DNA of 64,000 nt from Bacteroidota bacterium (GTDB lineage Bacteria > Bacteroidota > Bacteroidia > 2-12-FULL-35-15). The stretch lies in assembly GCA_947504725.1 (NCBI GenBank), contig CANNHN010000003.1, positions 214,945-278,944 on the forward strand, written 5' to 3'. The first letter of the stretch is position 1, and every line of letters starts with the position of its first letter. Positions 43,975 through 53,993 of this stretch are shown piece by piece. The notes under the pieces are model-generated. The model was not told the DNA's origin. It did not search any database and was given only the letters and a program-made list of their open reading frames with translations. A program made the translations under genes and the position numbers.

Positions 43975-45141
43975 ATGGCAAAAATATTAATCATTGATGA
44001 CGAAAAAAGTATCCGTAAAACATTGCGTGAGATCTTGGAGTATGAAAAATATCAGGTAGATGAAGCTTCGGATGGAGTGGAAGGTATTTCAATGGTGCAA
44101 AAAGAAAAATATGATATTGTGCTGTGCGATATAAAAATGCCAAAGATGGATGGAATTGAAGCGTTGGATAAAATTATGCAGCTATCTGCTGATACACCAG
44201 TTGTTATGATATCGGGCCATGGCAATATTGAAACAGCTGTTGAAGCCGTAAAAAAAGGTGCATTTGATTTTATTGCAAAACCTTTAGACTTAAATCGTTT
44301 GTTGGTTACAATTCGTAATGCAATGGATAAATCAACGTTGGTTACGGAGACGAAGGTGCTGAAGAAAAAGGTAAGTAAAACCTTTGATATGATTGGTGAG
44401 TCAAAAGCGATTATTCAAATTCAAGAAATGATTGAACGCGTTGCTCCAACAGATGCCCGTGTTTTGGTAACTGGTGGTAATGGAAGTGGGAAAGAATTGG
44501 TTGCACGTTGGTTGCATGAAAAAAGCAGTCGTGCGAATGCTCCTTTGATAGAAGTGAATTGTGCGGCTATTCCAAGTGAATTGATAGAAAGTGAATTGTT
44601 CGGCCACGAGAAAGGTGCTTTTACATCTGCTATCAATCAACGCAAAGGAAAGTTTGAACAAGCGGAGGGTGGAACCTTGTTTATGGATGAGATTGGGGAT
44701 ATGAGTCTTTCTGCTCAAGCAAAAGTATTGCGTGCCTTACAAGAAAATAAAATCACCAGAGTAGGAGGAGAGAAGGAAATAAAAGTGAACGTGCGCGTGG
44801 TGGCGGCTACTAATAAGGATTTGCAAAAGGAAATAGCTGCTGGAAACTTTAGAGAGGATTTGTACCACCGTTTAAGTGTTATTCTTATCCATGTGCCTTC
44901 GCTGAATGAAAGAAAAGAAGACATTCCTTTATTAGCAGAACATTTCTTAAAAATGATATGTGAAGATCATAGCATGCCAAACAAAAGTTTCTCGAAAGAT
45001 GCAATAAAAGAATTGCAAAAGATTAATTGGACAGGAAATATACGTGAGTTCAGAAATGTTGTTGAACGTTTGATTATCTTGTGTGATAAAGTAATTACAG
45101 ATAAGGATGTAATTGCGTATGCGAGGCCGTTAAAGGGGTAG
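43975..45141 (+). CDS. NtrC-type response regulator without DNA-binding domain
   Basis: 388 aa. Receiver domain (1-120) with acidic pocket IIDDE, phospho-acceptor Asp52 and Lys102; AAA+ domain (about 140-365) with Walker A GGNGSGKE (167-174), Walker B LFMDEI and arginine-finger region. The sigma-54 contact loop reads GAFTSA (214-219) instead of GAFTGA. The protein ends DKDVIAYARPLKG directly after the AAA+ lid (GNIREFRNVVERLIILCD), so the usual Fis-type helix-turn-helix is absent. It may activate from solution or act with a DNA-binding partner. It starts ten bases after the Ppx/GppA gene; no kinase is adjacent. Confidence 0.93.
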   Translation: MAKILIIDDEKSIRKTLREILEYEKYQVDEASDGVEGISMVQKEKYDIVLCDIKMPKMDGIEALDKIMQLSADTPVVMISGHGNIETAVEAVKKGAFDFIAKPLDLNRLLVTIRNAMDKSTLVTETKVLKKKVSKTFDMIGESKAIIQIQEMIERVAPTDARVLVTGGNGSGKELVARWLHEKSSRANAPLIEVNCAAIPSELIESELFGHEKGAFTSAINQRKGKFEQAEGGTLFMDEIGDMSLSAQAKVLRALQENKITRVGGEKEIKVNVRVVAATNKDLQKEIAAGNFREDLYHRLSVILIHVPSLNERKEDIPLLAEHFLKMICEDHSMPNKSFSKDAIKELQKINWTGNIREFRNVVERLIILCDKVITDKDVIAYARPLKG

Positions 45142-45142
45142 T

Positions 45143-45961
45143 TTATTTCAGCTTTAAAACATAAACTTTTGGAAACCCTTTGCCTGTAACAAACATTCTT
45201 TTCGTTATCGGGTCATAAGCTATTCCATTCAATACATCTGATTCAGGATTTGTACGATGTGCTTCATCACTTAGCTGAGAGCAATCCATTACTCCAACTA
45301 CTTTACCTGTTTTTATATCAATTTTAACGATATAATTTTTTGTCCAAATATTCGCATAGATATAGCCATCTATAAATTCTAATTCATTTATATTATCTTC
45401 AGCATATCCCGCATTCGTAACATTAATCGTTTTAGTAGGCTGTAAAGTAATAGGATCTAAATACGTTAAAACATTAGTTCCATCGCTCATAATTAGAGAA
45501 ACCCCGTCTGTAGTTAATCCCCAACCTTCTTTATTTTTATATGTGAATCTGTTTATTTGTTTGTACGTCTTTGCATCGTAAACAAATCCAATTTGATTTT
45601 TATAGGTCAGTTGATAGAATTTATCATTAAGAATGATTGCACCTTCTCCAAAATAAGTTCTACCCAAATCTATTTTGGCGTTTAATTTCCCATTAATAGT
45701 ATCAATTATTCCAATTACAGTTTTGTATTGTGTTTGAGTTTCGGGTGCACCTGTGCTTTCATAAAGCTGTTTGTCATGAAAAAACAATCCTTCTGTATAT
45801 GCAGTTAAGTCGTGTGGAAAGCTACCTATTACTTCATAATTTATTGTAGCAACAAGTTCTTCAGTTTTTGGAATTATGTTTTCTACTTCTACTTTCTTCG
45901 GGTCAGAGGAGCAAGAGAAGATGAATATGAAAAGTATAAAAATTGAAATTATTTTTTTCAT
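45143..45961 (-). CDS. Glutaminyl-peptide cyclotransferase, lipoprotein
   Basis: 272 aa. Signal peptide with lipobox FSC (Cys17), then a five-bladed propeller of the bacterial/plant glutamine cyclotransferase family: SFPHDLTAYTEGLFF, YESTGAPETQTQ, FGEGAIILNDKFYQLTYK, EGWGLTTDG, INELEFIDGYIYANIW and LNGIAYDPITKRMFVTGK. It converts N-terminal Gln to pyroglutamate on exported proteins. It is the last gene of the sugar-nucleotide run, six bases after the PHP phosphatase, although its activity has no obvious link to sugars. Its stop lies one base from the stop of the convergent regulator gene. Confidence 0.93.
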   Translation of the reverse strand: MKKIISIFILFIFIFSCSSDPKKVEVENIIPKTEELVATINYEVIGSFPHDLTAYTEGLFFHDKQLYESTGAPETQTQYKTVIGIIDTINGKLNAKIDLGRTYFGEGAIILNDKFYQLTYKNQIGFVYDAKTYKQINRFTYKNKEGWGLTTDGVSLIMSDGTNVLTYLDPITLQPTKTINVTNAGYAEDNINELEFIDGYIYANIWTKNYIVKIDIKTGKVVGVMDCSQLSDEAHRTNPESDVLNGIAYDPITKRMFVTGKGFPKVYVLKLK

Positions 45962-45967
45962 GATTTA

Positions 45968-46717
45968 TTATAAAGTTTTGTTAAGTAGTATTGAGCTATT
46001 GATTAGCTTTTCTAAATGTGGCTCATAAACTACTTGTTTTACTAAATTAATGTGACCGATATGGTGACAATCTGTACCAACAAACGAAATCATATTTTTA
46101 TCAATCATTTCCTCCGCAATTTTTTTTGTAGAAGGAGAATAATAACCTGTAAGAGAATTGATATTCATTTGAAGTAATACTCCTTTGTCTATAAACCCTT
46201 CATACTTTTCAAATTCATTGTGCCAGAAATTATAACGTTCAGGATGTGCTAATACTGGTTTGTAGCCAAGTAATTGCATTTTGAAAATTATGTGATATAA
46301 ATTGTCTGGTGGATTCATGTAAGAGATTTCAAACAACAAATATTTGTTTCCGAAAGTTAATAAAGGACCTTCATCCAGCTTCTTTTCAAAGTCGTAGTCT
46401 AGGTAATATTCAGAAACGGCATCTAGTTCAATATCTATTTCTGCTTTATCCAATTCTTTTTTTACTTCATCTCTTCCCGTTAATATGATTTCAGATGTAT
46501 TTCGATAATAATCGCTCATTGTGTGAGGAGATGTAATTACCTTTTTATATCCCAATTTTTGCATCTCCGAAATCATCAACAAACTGTCTTCCATTGTTTT
46601 TGCACCATCATCAATTCCAGGAATAAAATGAGAGTGAATATCCGTGCCTAGCACGGATAAATCGACAGGAGTAGATAGTCGTTTTGGTTTTTTATTGAAG
46701 ATACTGAAGAGTCCCAA
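45968..46717 (-). CDS. CpsB/CapC-type PHP tyrosine phosphatase
   Basis: 249 aa. PHP-domain metallophosphatase with TDIHSHFIPGIDDGAKTMED at the N-terminus (His-x-His metal site), ITSPHTMSDYYRNT, LAHPERYNF and FVGTDCHHIGH. In Gram-positive capsule systems CpsB dephosphorylates the tyrosine kinase that controls polymer length. Here it sits nine bases before the end of the 4-epimerase gene in the operon, supporting a role in regulating exopolysaccharide production. The kinase (Wzc-like) is not in the window. Confidence 0.92.
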   Translation of the reverse strand: MGLFSIFNKKPKRLSTPVDLSVLGTDIHSHFIPGIDDGAKTMEDSLLMISEMQKLGYKKVITSPHTMSDYYRNTSEIILTGRDEVKKELDKAEIDIELDAVSEYYLDYDFEKKLDEGPLLTFGNKYLLFEISYMNPPDNLYHIIFKMQLLGYKPVLAHPERYNFWHNEFEKYEGFIDKGVLLQMNINSLTGYYSPSTKKIAEEMIDKNMISFVGTDCHHIGHINLVKQVVYEPHLEKLINSSILLNKTL

Positions 46718-46725
46718 TGGTAGTT

Positions 46726-47709
46726 TTATTTAGATTTAAACCAAGCTAAAGTATATTTCAATCCTTCTTCAATTTTTACTTGAGGCTGATAGTTGATAGC
46801 ATTTTTTGCTTTTGAAATATCTGCCAATGAATCACGAACATCACCAGGTCTGTCTGCTCTATAAATTTGCTGAGTTGTTGTTCCAATTAATTTTTTCAAT
46901 ATTTCTATCAATTGATTTAATGAAACACGTTCACCAACTGCAATGTTAAAGATTGTGCCGTCTGTTTTTACATTTTGCTCAAACATAGCTTTAATGTTGG
47001 CTTGTACTGCATTTGCAACAAAGGTAAAATCTCGAGTTTGTTCTCCGTCACCATTAATTGCAGGAGCTGTATTGTTTAAAAGTGCATTTATAAATAACGG
47101 AATTGCAGCAGCATATTCTCCTTGTGGATTTTGTCGTGGACCAAAAATGTTAAAATAGCGTAGTCCGATAATTTCCATGTTGTATGTTTTTGCAAAAATT
47201 TCGCCATACAATTCATTCGTCATTTTTGAAACTGCATACGGAGAAAGTTGTTTGCCAATTTGATTTTCTACTTTTGGTAATATTTTGCTGTCACCATAAA
47301 CAGAGGAGGAACTTGCATAAACAACACGCTTTACATGGGCATCACGAGCGGCAAGCAATACATTTATAAATCCGGTAGCATTTACATTATGTGTAGCAAT
47401 CGGATTTTTTATCGAGCGAGGCACGGAGCCCAATGCCGCTTCATGAAAAACATAATCAACGCCAGCACAAGCTTTATTGCAATCATCAATGTTGCAGATG
47501 TCACCTTTTATAAATTCAAAATTAGGTAGAGAAAGATATGGTTTTAAATTGTCTTCAAATCCAGTTGCTAGATTATCTAATACAACAATCTTTTTTGCGT
47601 TGTATTTCAACAAATACTCTACGATGTTTGATCCAATGAAACCAGCGCCACCTGTAACTAAAAAGGTTTTATTTGATATATCATTTGTATGAAATGGAGA
47701 AGAATACAT
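46726..47709 (-). CDS. UDP-sugar 4-epimerase (WbpP/TviC-like SDR)
   Basis: 327 aa from the ATG at 47709, which leaves ten bases after the rfbB stop; a longer in-frame start would overlap rfbB. Extended SDR with TGGAGFIGSNIVEYLL (NAD loop), VVLDNLATGF, YASSSSVYGD and the catalytic SPYAVSKMTNE (Tyr-x3-Lys). The sequence is closest in my reading to the WbpP/TviC group acting on UDP-GlcNAc or its uronic acid, which fits the neighbouring dehydrogenase. Confidence 0.88.
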   Translation of the reverse strand: MYSSPFHTNDISNKTFLVTGGAGFIGSNIVEYLLKYNAKKIVVLDNLATGFEDNLKPYLSLPNFEFIKGDICNIDDCNKACAGVDYVFHEAALGSVPRSIKNPIATHNVNATGFINVLLAARDAHVKRVVYASSSSVYGDSKILPKVENQIGKQLSPYAVSKMTNELYGEIFAKTYNMEIIGLRYFNIFGPRQNPQGEYAAAIPLFINALLNNTAPAINGDGEQTRDFTFVANAVQANIKAMFEQNVKTDGTIFNIAVGERVSLNQLIEILKKLIGTTTQQIYRADRPGDVRDSLADISKAKNAINYQPQVKIEEGLKYTLAWFKSK

Positions 47710-47719
47710 AGGTGTTGAA

Positions 47720-48772
47720 CTATCGTTTTGTGTATTGTTGTTCGTAATATTTTTTATAATCACCGGAAGTAACATTGTTTAACCAATCTTCATTCGATAA
47801 ATACCAATCAACAGTTTTTTCTAAGCCTTCTTCAAATTGTAAGGATGGCACCCAGCCCAATTCTTTTTGAAGTTTACTAGAGTCAATAGCATAACGTAAA
47901 TCATGTCCTGCTCTGTCTTTCACAAAAGTGATAAGCTTCGCAGATTCTCCTTCAGAACGATTCAACTTCTTATCCATAATTTTGCAAAGCAAATGAATCA
48001 AATCAATGTTTGTCCATTCATTGTGCCCACCAATATTAAACGTTGTTCCTGTCTTTGCAGTATGAAAAATAACATCAATAGCGCGTGCATGGTCTTCTAC
48101 CCACAACCAATCACGAATATTTTCTCCTTTTCCATAAATTGGAATGGATTTGTTGTTTTTAATATTATGGATAGAGAGTGGAATTAATTTTTCTGGAAAG
48201 TGATGACTTCCATAATTATTTGAGCAATTTGAGATAACAGCATCCATTCCGTACGTATCATGGTACGCTCTTACAAAATGGTCGGAGCTAGCTTTTGACG
48301 CTGAATATGGACTGTGTGGGTCGTACGCAGTAGTTTCTGTAAACATTCCCGTTTCACCCAGTGTGCCGTAAACTTCATCAGTGGAAACATGATAGAATCG
48401 ATGTGAAGAATAATCGTCTTTCCAATTCGTTTTCGCTGCATTCAATAAATTCACAGTGCCAATTACATTGGTCATCACAAACTCTAGTGGATTGCTAATG
48501 CTTCTGTCTACGTGGCTTTCTGCAGCTAAATGAACTACAGCATCAAATTTATGAGTTGCAAATAGGTTAGAAATGAAATCAGCATCTACGATATCTCCTT
48601 TAACAAAAGAGTAGTTGGCTTTGTTTTCAAGATCTTTAATGTTATTTAAATTCCCAGCATAAGTTAGTTTATCTAAATTAACAATTTGATAATTTGGGTA
48701 TTTGTTAACGAATAATCGAACAACATGTGAGCCAATAAAACCAGCTCCTCCAGTAATTAATATTTTTTTCAT
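47720..48772 (-). CDS. rfbB: dTDP-glucose 4,6-dehydratase
   Basis: 350 aa from the ATG at 48772, which overlaps the stop of the upstream dehydrogenase by one base; a start four codons earlier is less likely. SDR with TGGAGFIGSHVVRLF, HLAAESHVDRS, VSTDEVYG (Thr-Asp-Glu catalytic set) and SPYSASKASSDH. It forms dTDP-4-keto-6-deoxyglucose, the precursor of rhamnose and other deoxysugars. RmlA, C and D genes are not in the window. Confidence 0.95.
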   Translation of the reverse strand: MKKILITGGAGFIGSHVVRLFVNKYPNYQIVNLDKLTYAGNLNNIKDLENKANYSFVKGDIVDADFISNLFATHKFDAVVHLAAESHVDRSISNPLEFVMTNVIGTVNLLNAAKTNWKDDYSSHRFYHVSTDEVYGTLGETGMFTETTAYDPHSPYSASKASSDHFVRAYHDTYGMDAVISNCSNNYGSHHFPEKLIPLSIHNIKNNKSIPIYGKGENIRDWLWVEDHARAIDVIFHTAKTGTTFNIGGHNEWTNIDLIHLLCKIMDKKLNRSEGESAKLITFVKDRAGHDLRYAIDSSKLQKELGWVPSLQFEEGLEKTVDWYLSNEDWLNNVTSGDYKKYYEQQYTKR

Positions 48773-50061
48773 TATAAACTCCAATAGGTTAAGTTGTTGA
48801 TTTTCCCTTTAAGGATTCCTTTTACATCTACAAGTATTCCACCATCAGATAAAATTGATTTGTAATACGCTTCATCATATCCTAAATATTCTTTGTGATT
48901 TACAGCAACAACTACAGCATCATATCCTTTGTTGATAGTCGTAACTAACCCAAAACCATATTCATGCATTAATTCATCTGATTCAGCATGAGGATCTATA
49001 ACGTCAACTTGTACACCAAAAGATTTAAATTCTTTAATTACGTCAGAAACTTTCGAATTGCGAACATCACTAACATTTTCTTTGAACGTAGCGCCCATAA
49101 CTAATACACGCGATTCGGTTAAATTCTTTTTAGCAGCAATAATTTTCTTTACAGTTTGTTTAGCAACATAAAATCCCATTGAATCGTTTACATAACGTCC
49201 TGAATTGATTACACGAGCATGATATCCTAGTGCCTCCGCCTTGTAAGTTAAATAGTAAGGGTCAACGCCAATGCAATGTCCGCCAACTAATCCCGGAGAA
49301 AATTTTAAGAAATTCCATTTTGTGCCAGCAGCTTCTAATACATCATACGTATTAATTCCAATTCGACTAAATATAATCGACAACTCATTCATCAACGCAA
49401 TGTTCACATCTCGTTGCGTGTTCTCAATAATTTTTGCAGCCTCAGCAACTTTAATGGAAGAAGCTTTGTGAACACCTGGCTCCACGATTATTTTATAGGT
49501 TTCCGCAATTACTTCTAATGATTCATCATCGCAACCAGAAACTACTTTTAATATTTTTGTAATTGTATGTTCTTTATCGCCTGGATTTATTCGTTCAGGA
49601 GAATATCCAACTTTAAAATCTGATTTGAATTTTAATCCTGACACTTCTTCTAAAACGGGAATACAGTCTTCTTCTGTACAGCCTGGATAAACAGTAGATT
49701 CATAAACTACATAATCGCCTTTTTTTAATGCTTTTCCCACAGAACGAGAGGCTCCTAATAAAGGTTTTAAATCAGGAAGGTTGTGTTCGTCAATTGGGGT
49801 AGGCACTGCGACAATAAAAAAGTTAGCAGATTTTAATACATCAATGGATGCAGTAAATTCAATATCACAACCTTCAAAATCTGATGCTGTTAATTCTTGT
49901 GATGGGTCGATGTTGTTTTGCATCATCTTCACACGTTCTTCGTTGATGTCAAAACCAATTACTTTTACTTTTTTAGCAAAAGCCAATGCAATCGGCAATC
50001 CAACATATCCTAGTCCGATAACTGCAATTTTCGCTTCCTTGTTTTTTATCTTGTTGATCAT
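48772..50061 (-). CDS. UDP-N-acetylhexosamine 6-dehydrogenase (WbpA/WbpO/TviB family)
   Basis: 429 aa. UDP-sugar dehydrogenase with the N-terminal NAD fold (IAVIGLGYVGLPIALAF), VAVPTPID, YESTVYPGCTEE and the catalytic Cys in LVGGHCIGVDPYYLTYKAEA. The sequence type is that of enzymes oxidising UDP-GlcNAc or UDP-GalNAc to the uronic acid, rather than UDP-glucose. It stands between WbpB and RmlB genes. As first step of the diacetamido-uronate route it would supply UDP-GlcNAcA to WbpB. The exact epimer used cannot be told by eye. Confidence 0.93.
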   Translation of the reverse strand: MINKIKNKEAKIAVIGLGYVGLPIALAFAKKVKVIGFDINEERVKMMQNNIDPSQELTASDFEGCDIEFTASIDVLKSANFFIVAVPTPIDEHNLPDLKPLLGASRSVGKALKKGDYVVYESTVYPGCTEEDCIPVLEEVSGLKFKSDFKVGYSPERINPGDKEHTITKILKVVSGCDDESLEVIAETYKIIVEPGVHKASSIKVAEAAKIIENTQRDVNIALMNELSIIFSRIGINTYDVLEAAGTKWNFLKFSPGLVGGHCIGVDPYYLTYKAEALGYHARVINSGRYVNDSMGFYVAKQTVKKIIAAKKNLTESRVLVMGATFKENVSDVRNSKVSDVIKEFKSFGVQVDVIDPHAESDELMHEYGFGLVTTINKGYDAVVVAVNHKEYLGYDEAYYKSILSDGGILVDVKGILKGKINNLTYWSL

Positions 50062-50065
50062 AATT

Positions 50066-51094
50066 TTATGATTTTCTATCTGTGTTTCTTAATGAATAAA
50101 TTCTTTCTATAATATCAACAACCTTTAGTCCCTCCATGGCATTGGTTGTTAAAGTAGTTCTTCCTTTTAATGTATCTACAACATTAGAAATCACTTGTGG
50201 GTGATTGTTTGCAGAGCCTTTGTATGCACCATAGTCATTTGCTTCATTTGTTGGGTCAAGAACAGGTAACGTATAATCTTTGATATTACAATATTCCACT
50301 TGATCCATATATTGTCCGCCAACTTTAACACTTCCTTTACTTCCAACAATAGTAATACTGCTTTCTAAGTTTGTATTCCAAACGGATGTTGAATAATTAA
50401 TACTACCCATTCCACCATTTGTAAAATTGAAATTCACGAATCCGCTGTCTTCAAACTCCGTTAAATTAGCATGATTGAAATCATTAAACTTCGCTTGAAT
50501 GTCTTTCATGTCACCAAAAATCCAATACAATAAATCAATCCAATGTGAGAATTGAGTAAATAATGTTCCGCCATCTAATTCTTGCGATCCTTTCCATCCG
50601 CCTTTTTTGTAATAGCGCTCGTCACGGTTCCAATAGCAATTCAATTGAACCATATAAACATCTCCAATAATTTTTTCTTCAACAATTTTTTTCAGCCAAA
50701 CAGAAGGAGGTGAAAAGCGGTTTTGCATCACACAAAAAACAGTTCTATGCACTTGTAATCCTTTGAAAATAATTGATTCGCAATCTGCTTTACTTAATGC
50801 CATTGGCTTTTCGCAAACTACGTGTTTTCCAGCTTCAAGGGCAAGTAAAGATTGCTTAGCGTGCAAACCATTAGGAGTGCAAATGCAAATTACTTCTACT
50901 TCAGGATGTGCAGCTAATAATTCTTCTGGTGAAGAATAAAACTTTTCTTTTAAATCAGTTAATCCGAGTTTATCAATTGGCATTGTATCACAAACTGCAA
51001 TCAATTCAGCCTCAGAATTTCTACGAACCATTTCAGCATGTCGTTTACCAATATGACCTTGCCCAATAACTGCAAATTTTATTTTGTTGCTCAT
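50066..51094 (-). CDS. wbpB: UDP-GlcNAc uronate 3-dehydrogenase (WbpB-like)
   Basis: 342 aa Gfo/Idh/MocA oxidoreductase. N-terminal Rossmann fold FAVIGQGHIGKRHAEMVRRN, then ICICTPNGLHAKQSLLALEA and the catalytic Lys in CEKPMALS. In Pseudomonas and Bordetella, WbpB/WlbA oxidises C3 of UDP-GlcNAcA and works with the aminotransferase WbpE. Both partners are in this operon. It overlaps the acetyltransferase gene by four bases (ATGA), indicating coupled translation. Confidence 0.9.
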   Translation of the reverse strand: MSNKIKFAVIGQGHIGKRHAEMVRRNSEAELIAVCDTMPIDKLGLTDLKEKFYSSPEELLAAHPEVEVICICTPNGLHAKQSLLALEAGKHVVCEKPMALSKADCESIIFKGLQVHRTVFCVMQNRFSPPSVWLKKIVEEKIIGDVYMVQLNCYWNRDERYYKKGGWKGSQELDGGTLFTQFSHWIDLLYWIFGDMKDIQAKFNDFNHANLTEFEDSGFVNFNFTNGGMGSINYSTSVWNTNLESSITIVGSKGSVKVGGQYMDQVEYCNIKDYTLPVLDPTNEANDYGAYKGSANNHPQVISNVVDTLKGRTTLTTNAMEGLKVVDIIERIYSLRNTDRKS

Positions 51095-51666
51095 GCTTTT
51101 TTTACGCTTCCGTTTTCTAATTTGTATTTTTCTTTACTTTCTAAGCATTCAGCAATTCCATCTTTGTTGAATTGCAAACGATGTCCGTATTCGCTAATCC
51201 ACCCCATTTGTTTCGCGGGATTTCCTACCCACAATGAAAATGGTTGAACATTTTTTGTTACAACTGCTCCAGCTCCGATAAATGCATATTCGCCAATATC
51301 GTGGCCGCACACTATTGTTGCATTTGCTCCGATAGAAGCGCCTTTGCCAACATGTGTTTTTGCGTATTCACTTTTGCGATTGATTGCACTTCTCGGATTA
51401 ATCACATTTGTAAAAACCATGGATGGTCCTAAAAAAACATCATCATCACAAGTTACTCCTGTATAAATGGAAACATTGTTTTGAACTTTTACATTTTTCC
51501 CTAAAACAACTTCTGGAGAAATCACAACATTTTGACCGATGTTGCAATTTTCACCCAGTGTGCAGTTGGACATAATATGAGAGAAGTGCCAAATTTTGGT
51601 TCCTTTTCCAATGTTACATCCTTCATCAATGAATGCGCTTTCGTGTGCAAAAAAATCTTTGCTCAT
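51091..51666 (-). CDS. wbpD: UDP-3-amino sugar uronate N-acetyltransferase (WbpD-like)
   Basis: 191 aa. Left-handed beta-helix acyltransferase with hexapeptide repeats from CNIGKGTKIWHFSHIM through IGANATIVCGHDIGEYAFIG. The SAFIDEGCNIGKGTKIWHF start and VGNPAKQMGWISEYGHRL end are typical of WbpD/WlbB, which acetylate the 3-amino group of UDP-2-acetamido-3-amino-glucuronate. Operon neighbours WbpB and WbpE agree. Confidence 0.93.
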   Translation of the reverse strand: MSKDFFAHESAFIDEGCNIGKGTKIWHFSHIMSNCTLGENCNIGQNVVISPEVVLGKNVKVQNNVSIYTGVTCDDDVFLGPSMVFTNVINPRSAINRKSEYAKTHVGKGASIGANATIVCGHDIGEYAFIGAGAVVTKNVQPFSLWVGNPAKQMGWISEYGHRLQFNKDGIAECLESKEKYKLENGSVKKA

Positions 51667-52637
51667 TAGTTGAAATTTCTATGTTCAGTTTTATTTAATT
51701 CTTCTTTTGAAAGAGATTTAAAATAGTCATAAGTGATTTTTAATCCTTCTGCTCTTCCAATTTTTGGTTCCCAGCCCAATATTTTTATTGCTTTTGTTAT
51801 GTCTGGCTTACGTTGCTTTGGATCATCTTGAGGTAAAGGTTTTGAAATCAATTTTTGTTTTGTTCCAGTCAATTTTATAATTTCTTCACCAAATTCTTTG
51901 ATAGTGATTTCACTTGGATTGCCAATGTTAACAGGTTGAACATAATCACTCATCAACAAACGATAAATGCCTTCTACCAAATCATCTACATAACAAAACG
52001 AACGAGTTTGAGAACCGTCACCAAACATCGTTAGATCTTCACCACGAAGTGCCTGGCCTATAAATGCTGGTAAAACACGTCCATCATTCAGTCGCATTCT
52101 TGGACCATATGTATTAAAAATTCGAATGATACGTGTTTCTACACCGTGATAGGTGTGATAAGCCATAGTCATCGCTTCCATAAAACGTTTTGCTTCATCA
52201 TATACTCCACGAGGACCAACTGGATTTACATTGCCCCAATATTCTTCTGTTTGTGGATGTACAATTGGATCGCCATAAACTTCAGAAGTGGAAGCAACTA
52301 ATATTCTTGCTTTTTTAACTCTCGCTAAACCCAATAAATTGTGAGTTCCTAATGAACTTACTTTTAATGTTTGAATTGGAATTTTTAAATAATCGATTGG
52401 CGATGCTGGTGATGCGAAGTGTAAAATGTAATCCAATTCGCCTGGAATAAAAACATATTTTGATACATCGTGATGATAGAATTCGAAATGCTCTAACTTC
52501 ATTAGGTGTTCAATGTTTTTCATATCTCCTGTAATGAGATTATCCATTCCTATTACATGAAACCCTTCTTTTATGAAGCGGTCGCATAAGTGTGAACCTA
52601 AAAATCCTGCTGCTCCTGTTATTAAAACTCTTTTCAT
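51666..52637 (-). CDS. UDP-glucuronate decarboxylase (UDP-xylose synthase)
   Basis: 323 aa [21 protein letters not shown] (NAD loop), [23 protein letters not shown] and the catalytic [14 protein letters not shown] (Tyr-x3-Lys), with [17 protein letters not shown], are signatures of UXS. It turns UDP-glucuronate into UDP-xylose. It is encoded nine bases after ugd, whose product is its substrate, so the pair forms a two-step route. Confidence 0.95.
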   Translation of the reverse strand: MKRVLITGAAGFLGSHLCDRFIKEGFHVIGMDNLITGDMKNIEHLMKLEHFEFYHHDVSKYVFIPGELDYILHFASPASPIDYLKIPIQTLKVSSLGTHNLLGLARVKKARILVASTSEVYGDPIVHPQTEEYWGNVNPVGPRGVYDEAKRFMEAMTMAYHTYHGVETRIIRIFNTYGPRMRLNDGRVLPAFIGQALRGEDLTMFGDGSQTRSFCYVDDLVEGIYRLLMSDYVQPVNIGNPSEITIKEFGEEIIKLTGTKQKLISKPLPQDDPKQRKPDITKAIKILGWEPKIGRAEGLKITYDYFKSLSKEELNKTEHRNFN

Positions 52638-52645
52638 ACTTATTA

Positions 52646-53956
52646 TTATTTTACAGTTTCTCTACCAATGCTTGTGTAATAGTAACCTTGTTCTTTCATT
52701 TGATCGATGCCGTATAAATTTCGTCCATCAAATATTGCTTTGTTTTTTAATAATGAAGTTACTCTTTCAAAGTCGGGTGTTCGGAATAAGCTCCATTCTG
52801 TTGCAATTAGCAAAGCATCAGCATCACGTAAAGCATCGTATTCGTCTAAAGCGTATGTGATTTTGTCGCCAATTAAATTTCTTACATTGTTCATTGCTTC
52901 TGGGTCGTAAGCACTTACAGTTGCTCCTGCTTTAAGTAATTCTTCAATGATATACAAAGCTGGTGCTTCGCGAATATCATCTGTGTCAGGCTTGAATGCA
53001 AGTCCCCACAGTGCAATTTTTTTGCCTTTTAAGTCACCTTTGAAATAATCCTTTACTTTTGGGATAATAATTGTTTTTTGTTTTTCATTTATTTCCATTA
53101 CCGATTCTAATATTTTAAAATCGTATTTTACTTCGCTTGCCGATTTGGCTAATGCCTGAACATCTTTAGGGAAACAACTTCCTCCGTACCCAATGCCTGG
53201 AAATAAAAATCGTTTTCCAATTCTATCATCGCTTCCAATTCCAATACGAACAGCATCGACATCCGCTCCAACCAATTCGCACATGTTTGCGATTTCATTC
53301 ATGAACGTGATTTTTGTTGCAAGGAAAGCATTGGCCGCATATTTTGTTAATTCCGCAGAACGTTCATCCATAAAGATGATTGGATTTCCTTGACGAACAT
53401 ATGGTTTGTATAGTTCTTCCATTGTTTTGCGAGCTTTATCTGAACTAGCGCCAATAACTACTCTGTCGGGTTTTAAGAAATCATCTACTGCAAATCCCTC
53501 TCTTAAAAATTCAGGATTAGAAACAATATCAAATTCTACTTTTGCATGTTTTGCAACTGCTTGACGCACTTTATCAGCAGTGCCAACAGGTACTGTACTT
53601 TTATCTACAATTACCTTGTAATCTTTTATTATTTTCCCTAAATCATCCGCCACACCTAGGATATAACTTAAATCTGCTGAGCCGTCCTCACCCGGAGGTG
53701 TTGGTAAAGCAAGAAAAATAATTTTTGCTTTTTCTATTGCTTCCGCAAGATTTGTAGTGAAAGTCAAGCGCCCTTGTTTGATGTTGCGTTCAAACAAAAC
53801 ATCCAAGTGTGGCTCATAAATTGGAACAACACCAGCTTGCATTTTTTGAACTTTTTCTTTGTTGATGTCAACACAAATAACATGATTTCCTGTTTCTGCT
53901 AAACAAGTCCCAGTTACTAATCCAACATACCCTGTACCTACAACTGCTATATTCAT
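52646..53956 (-). CDS. ugd: UDP-glucose 6-dehydrogenase
   Basis: 436 aa. Oxidises UDP-glucose to UDP-glucuronate with NAD. NAD loop [47 protein letters not shown], and the catalytic Cys in [16 protein letters not shown] are present, with the C-terminal [18 protein letters not shown]. Provides substrate for the adjacent UDP-xylose synthase. Confidence 0.97.
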   Translation of the reverse strand: MNIAVVGTGYVGLVTGTCLAETGNHVICVDINKEKVQKMQAGVVPIYEPHLDVLFERNIKQGRLTFTTNLAEAIEKAKIIFLALPTPPGEDGSADLSYILGVADDLGKIIKDYKVIVDKSTVPVGTADKVRQAVAKHAKVEFDIVSNPEFLREGFAVDDFLKPDRVVIGASSDKARKTMEELYKPYVRQGNPIIFMDERSAELTKYAANAFLATKITFMNEIANMCELVGADVDAVRIGIGSDDRIGKRFLFPGIGYGGSCFPKDVQALAKSASEVKYDFKILESVMEINEKQKTIIIPKVKDYFKGDLKGKKIALWGLAFKPDTDDIREAPALYIIEELLKAGATVSAYDPEAMNNVRNLIGDKITYALDEYDALRDADALLIATEWSLFRTPDFERVTSLLKNKAIFDGRNLYGIDQMKEQGYYYTSIGRETVK

Positions 53957-53993
53957 AGTATCAATTTGAAAATTTGTTAATTAAAAAATAAAA

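Noticed and set aside
45139-45145. Fusion or readthrough between the activator and cyclotransferase genes
   Set aside because: They are convergent on opposite strands with one base between the stops; fusion is impossible, although the absence of a terminator is notable.
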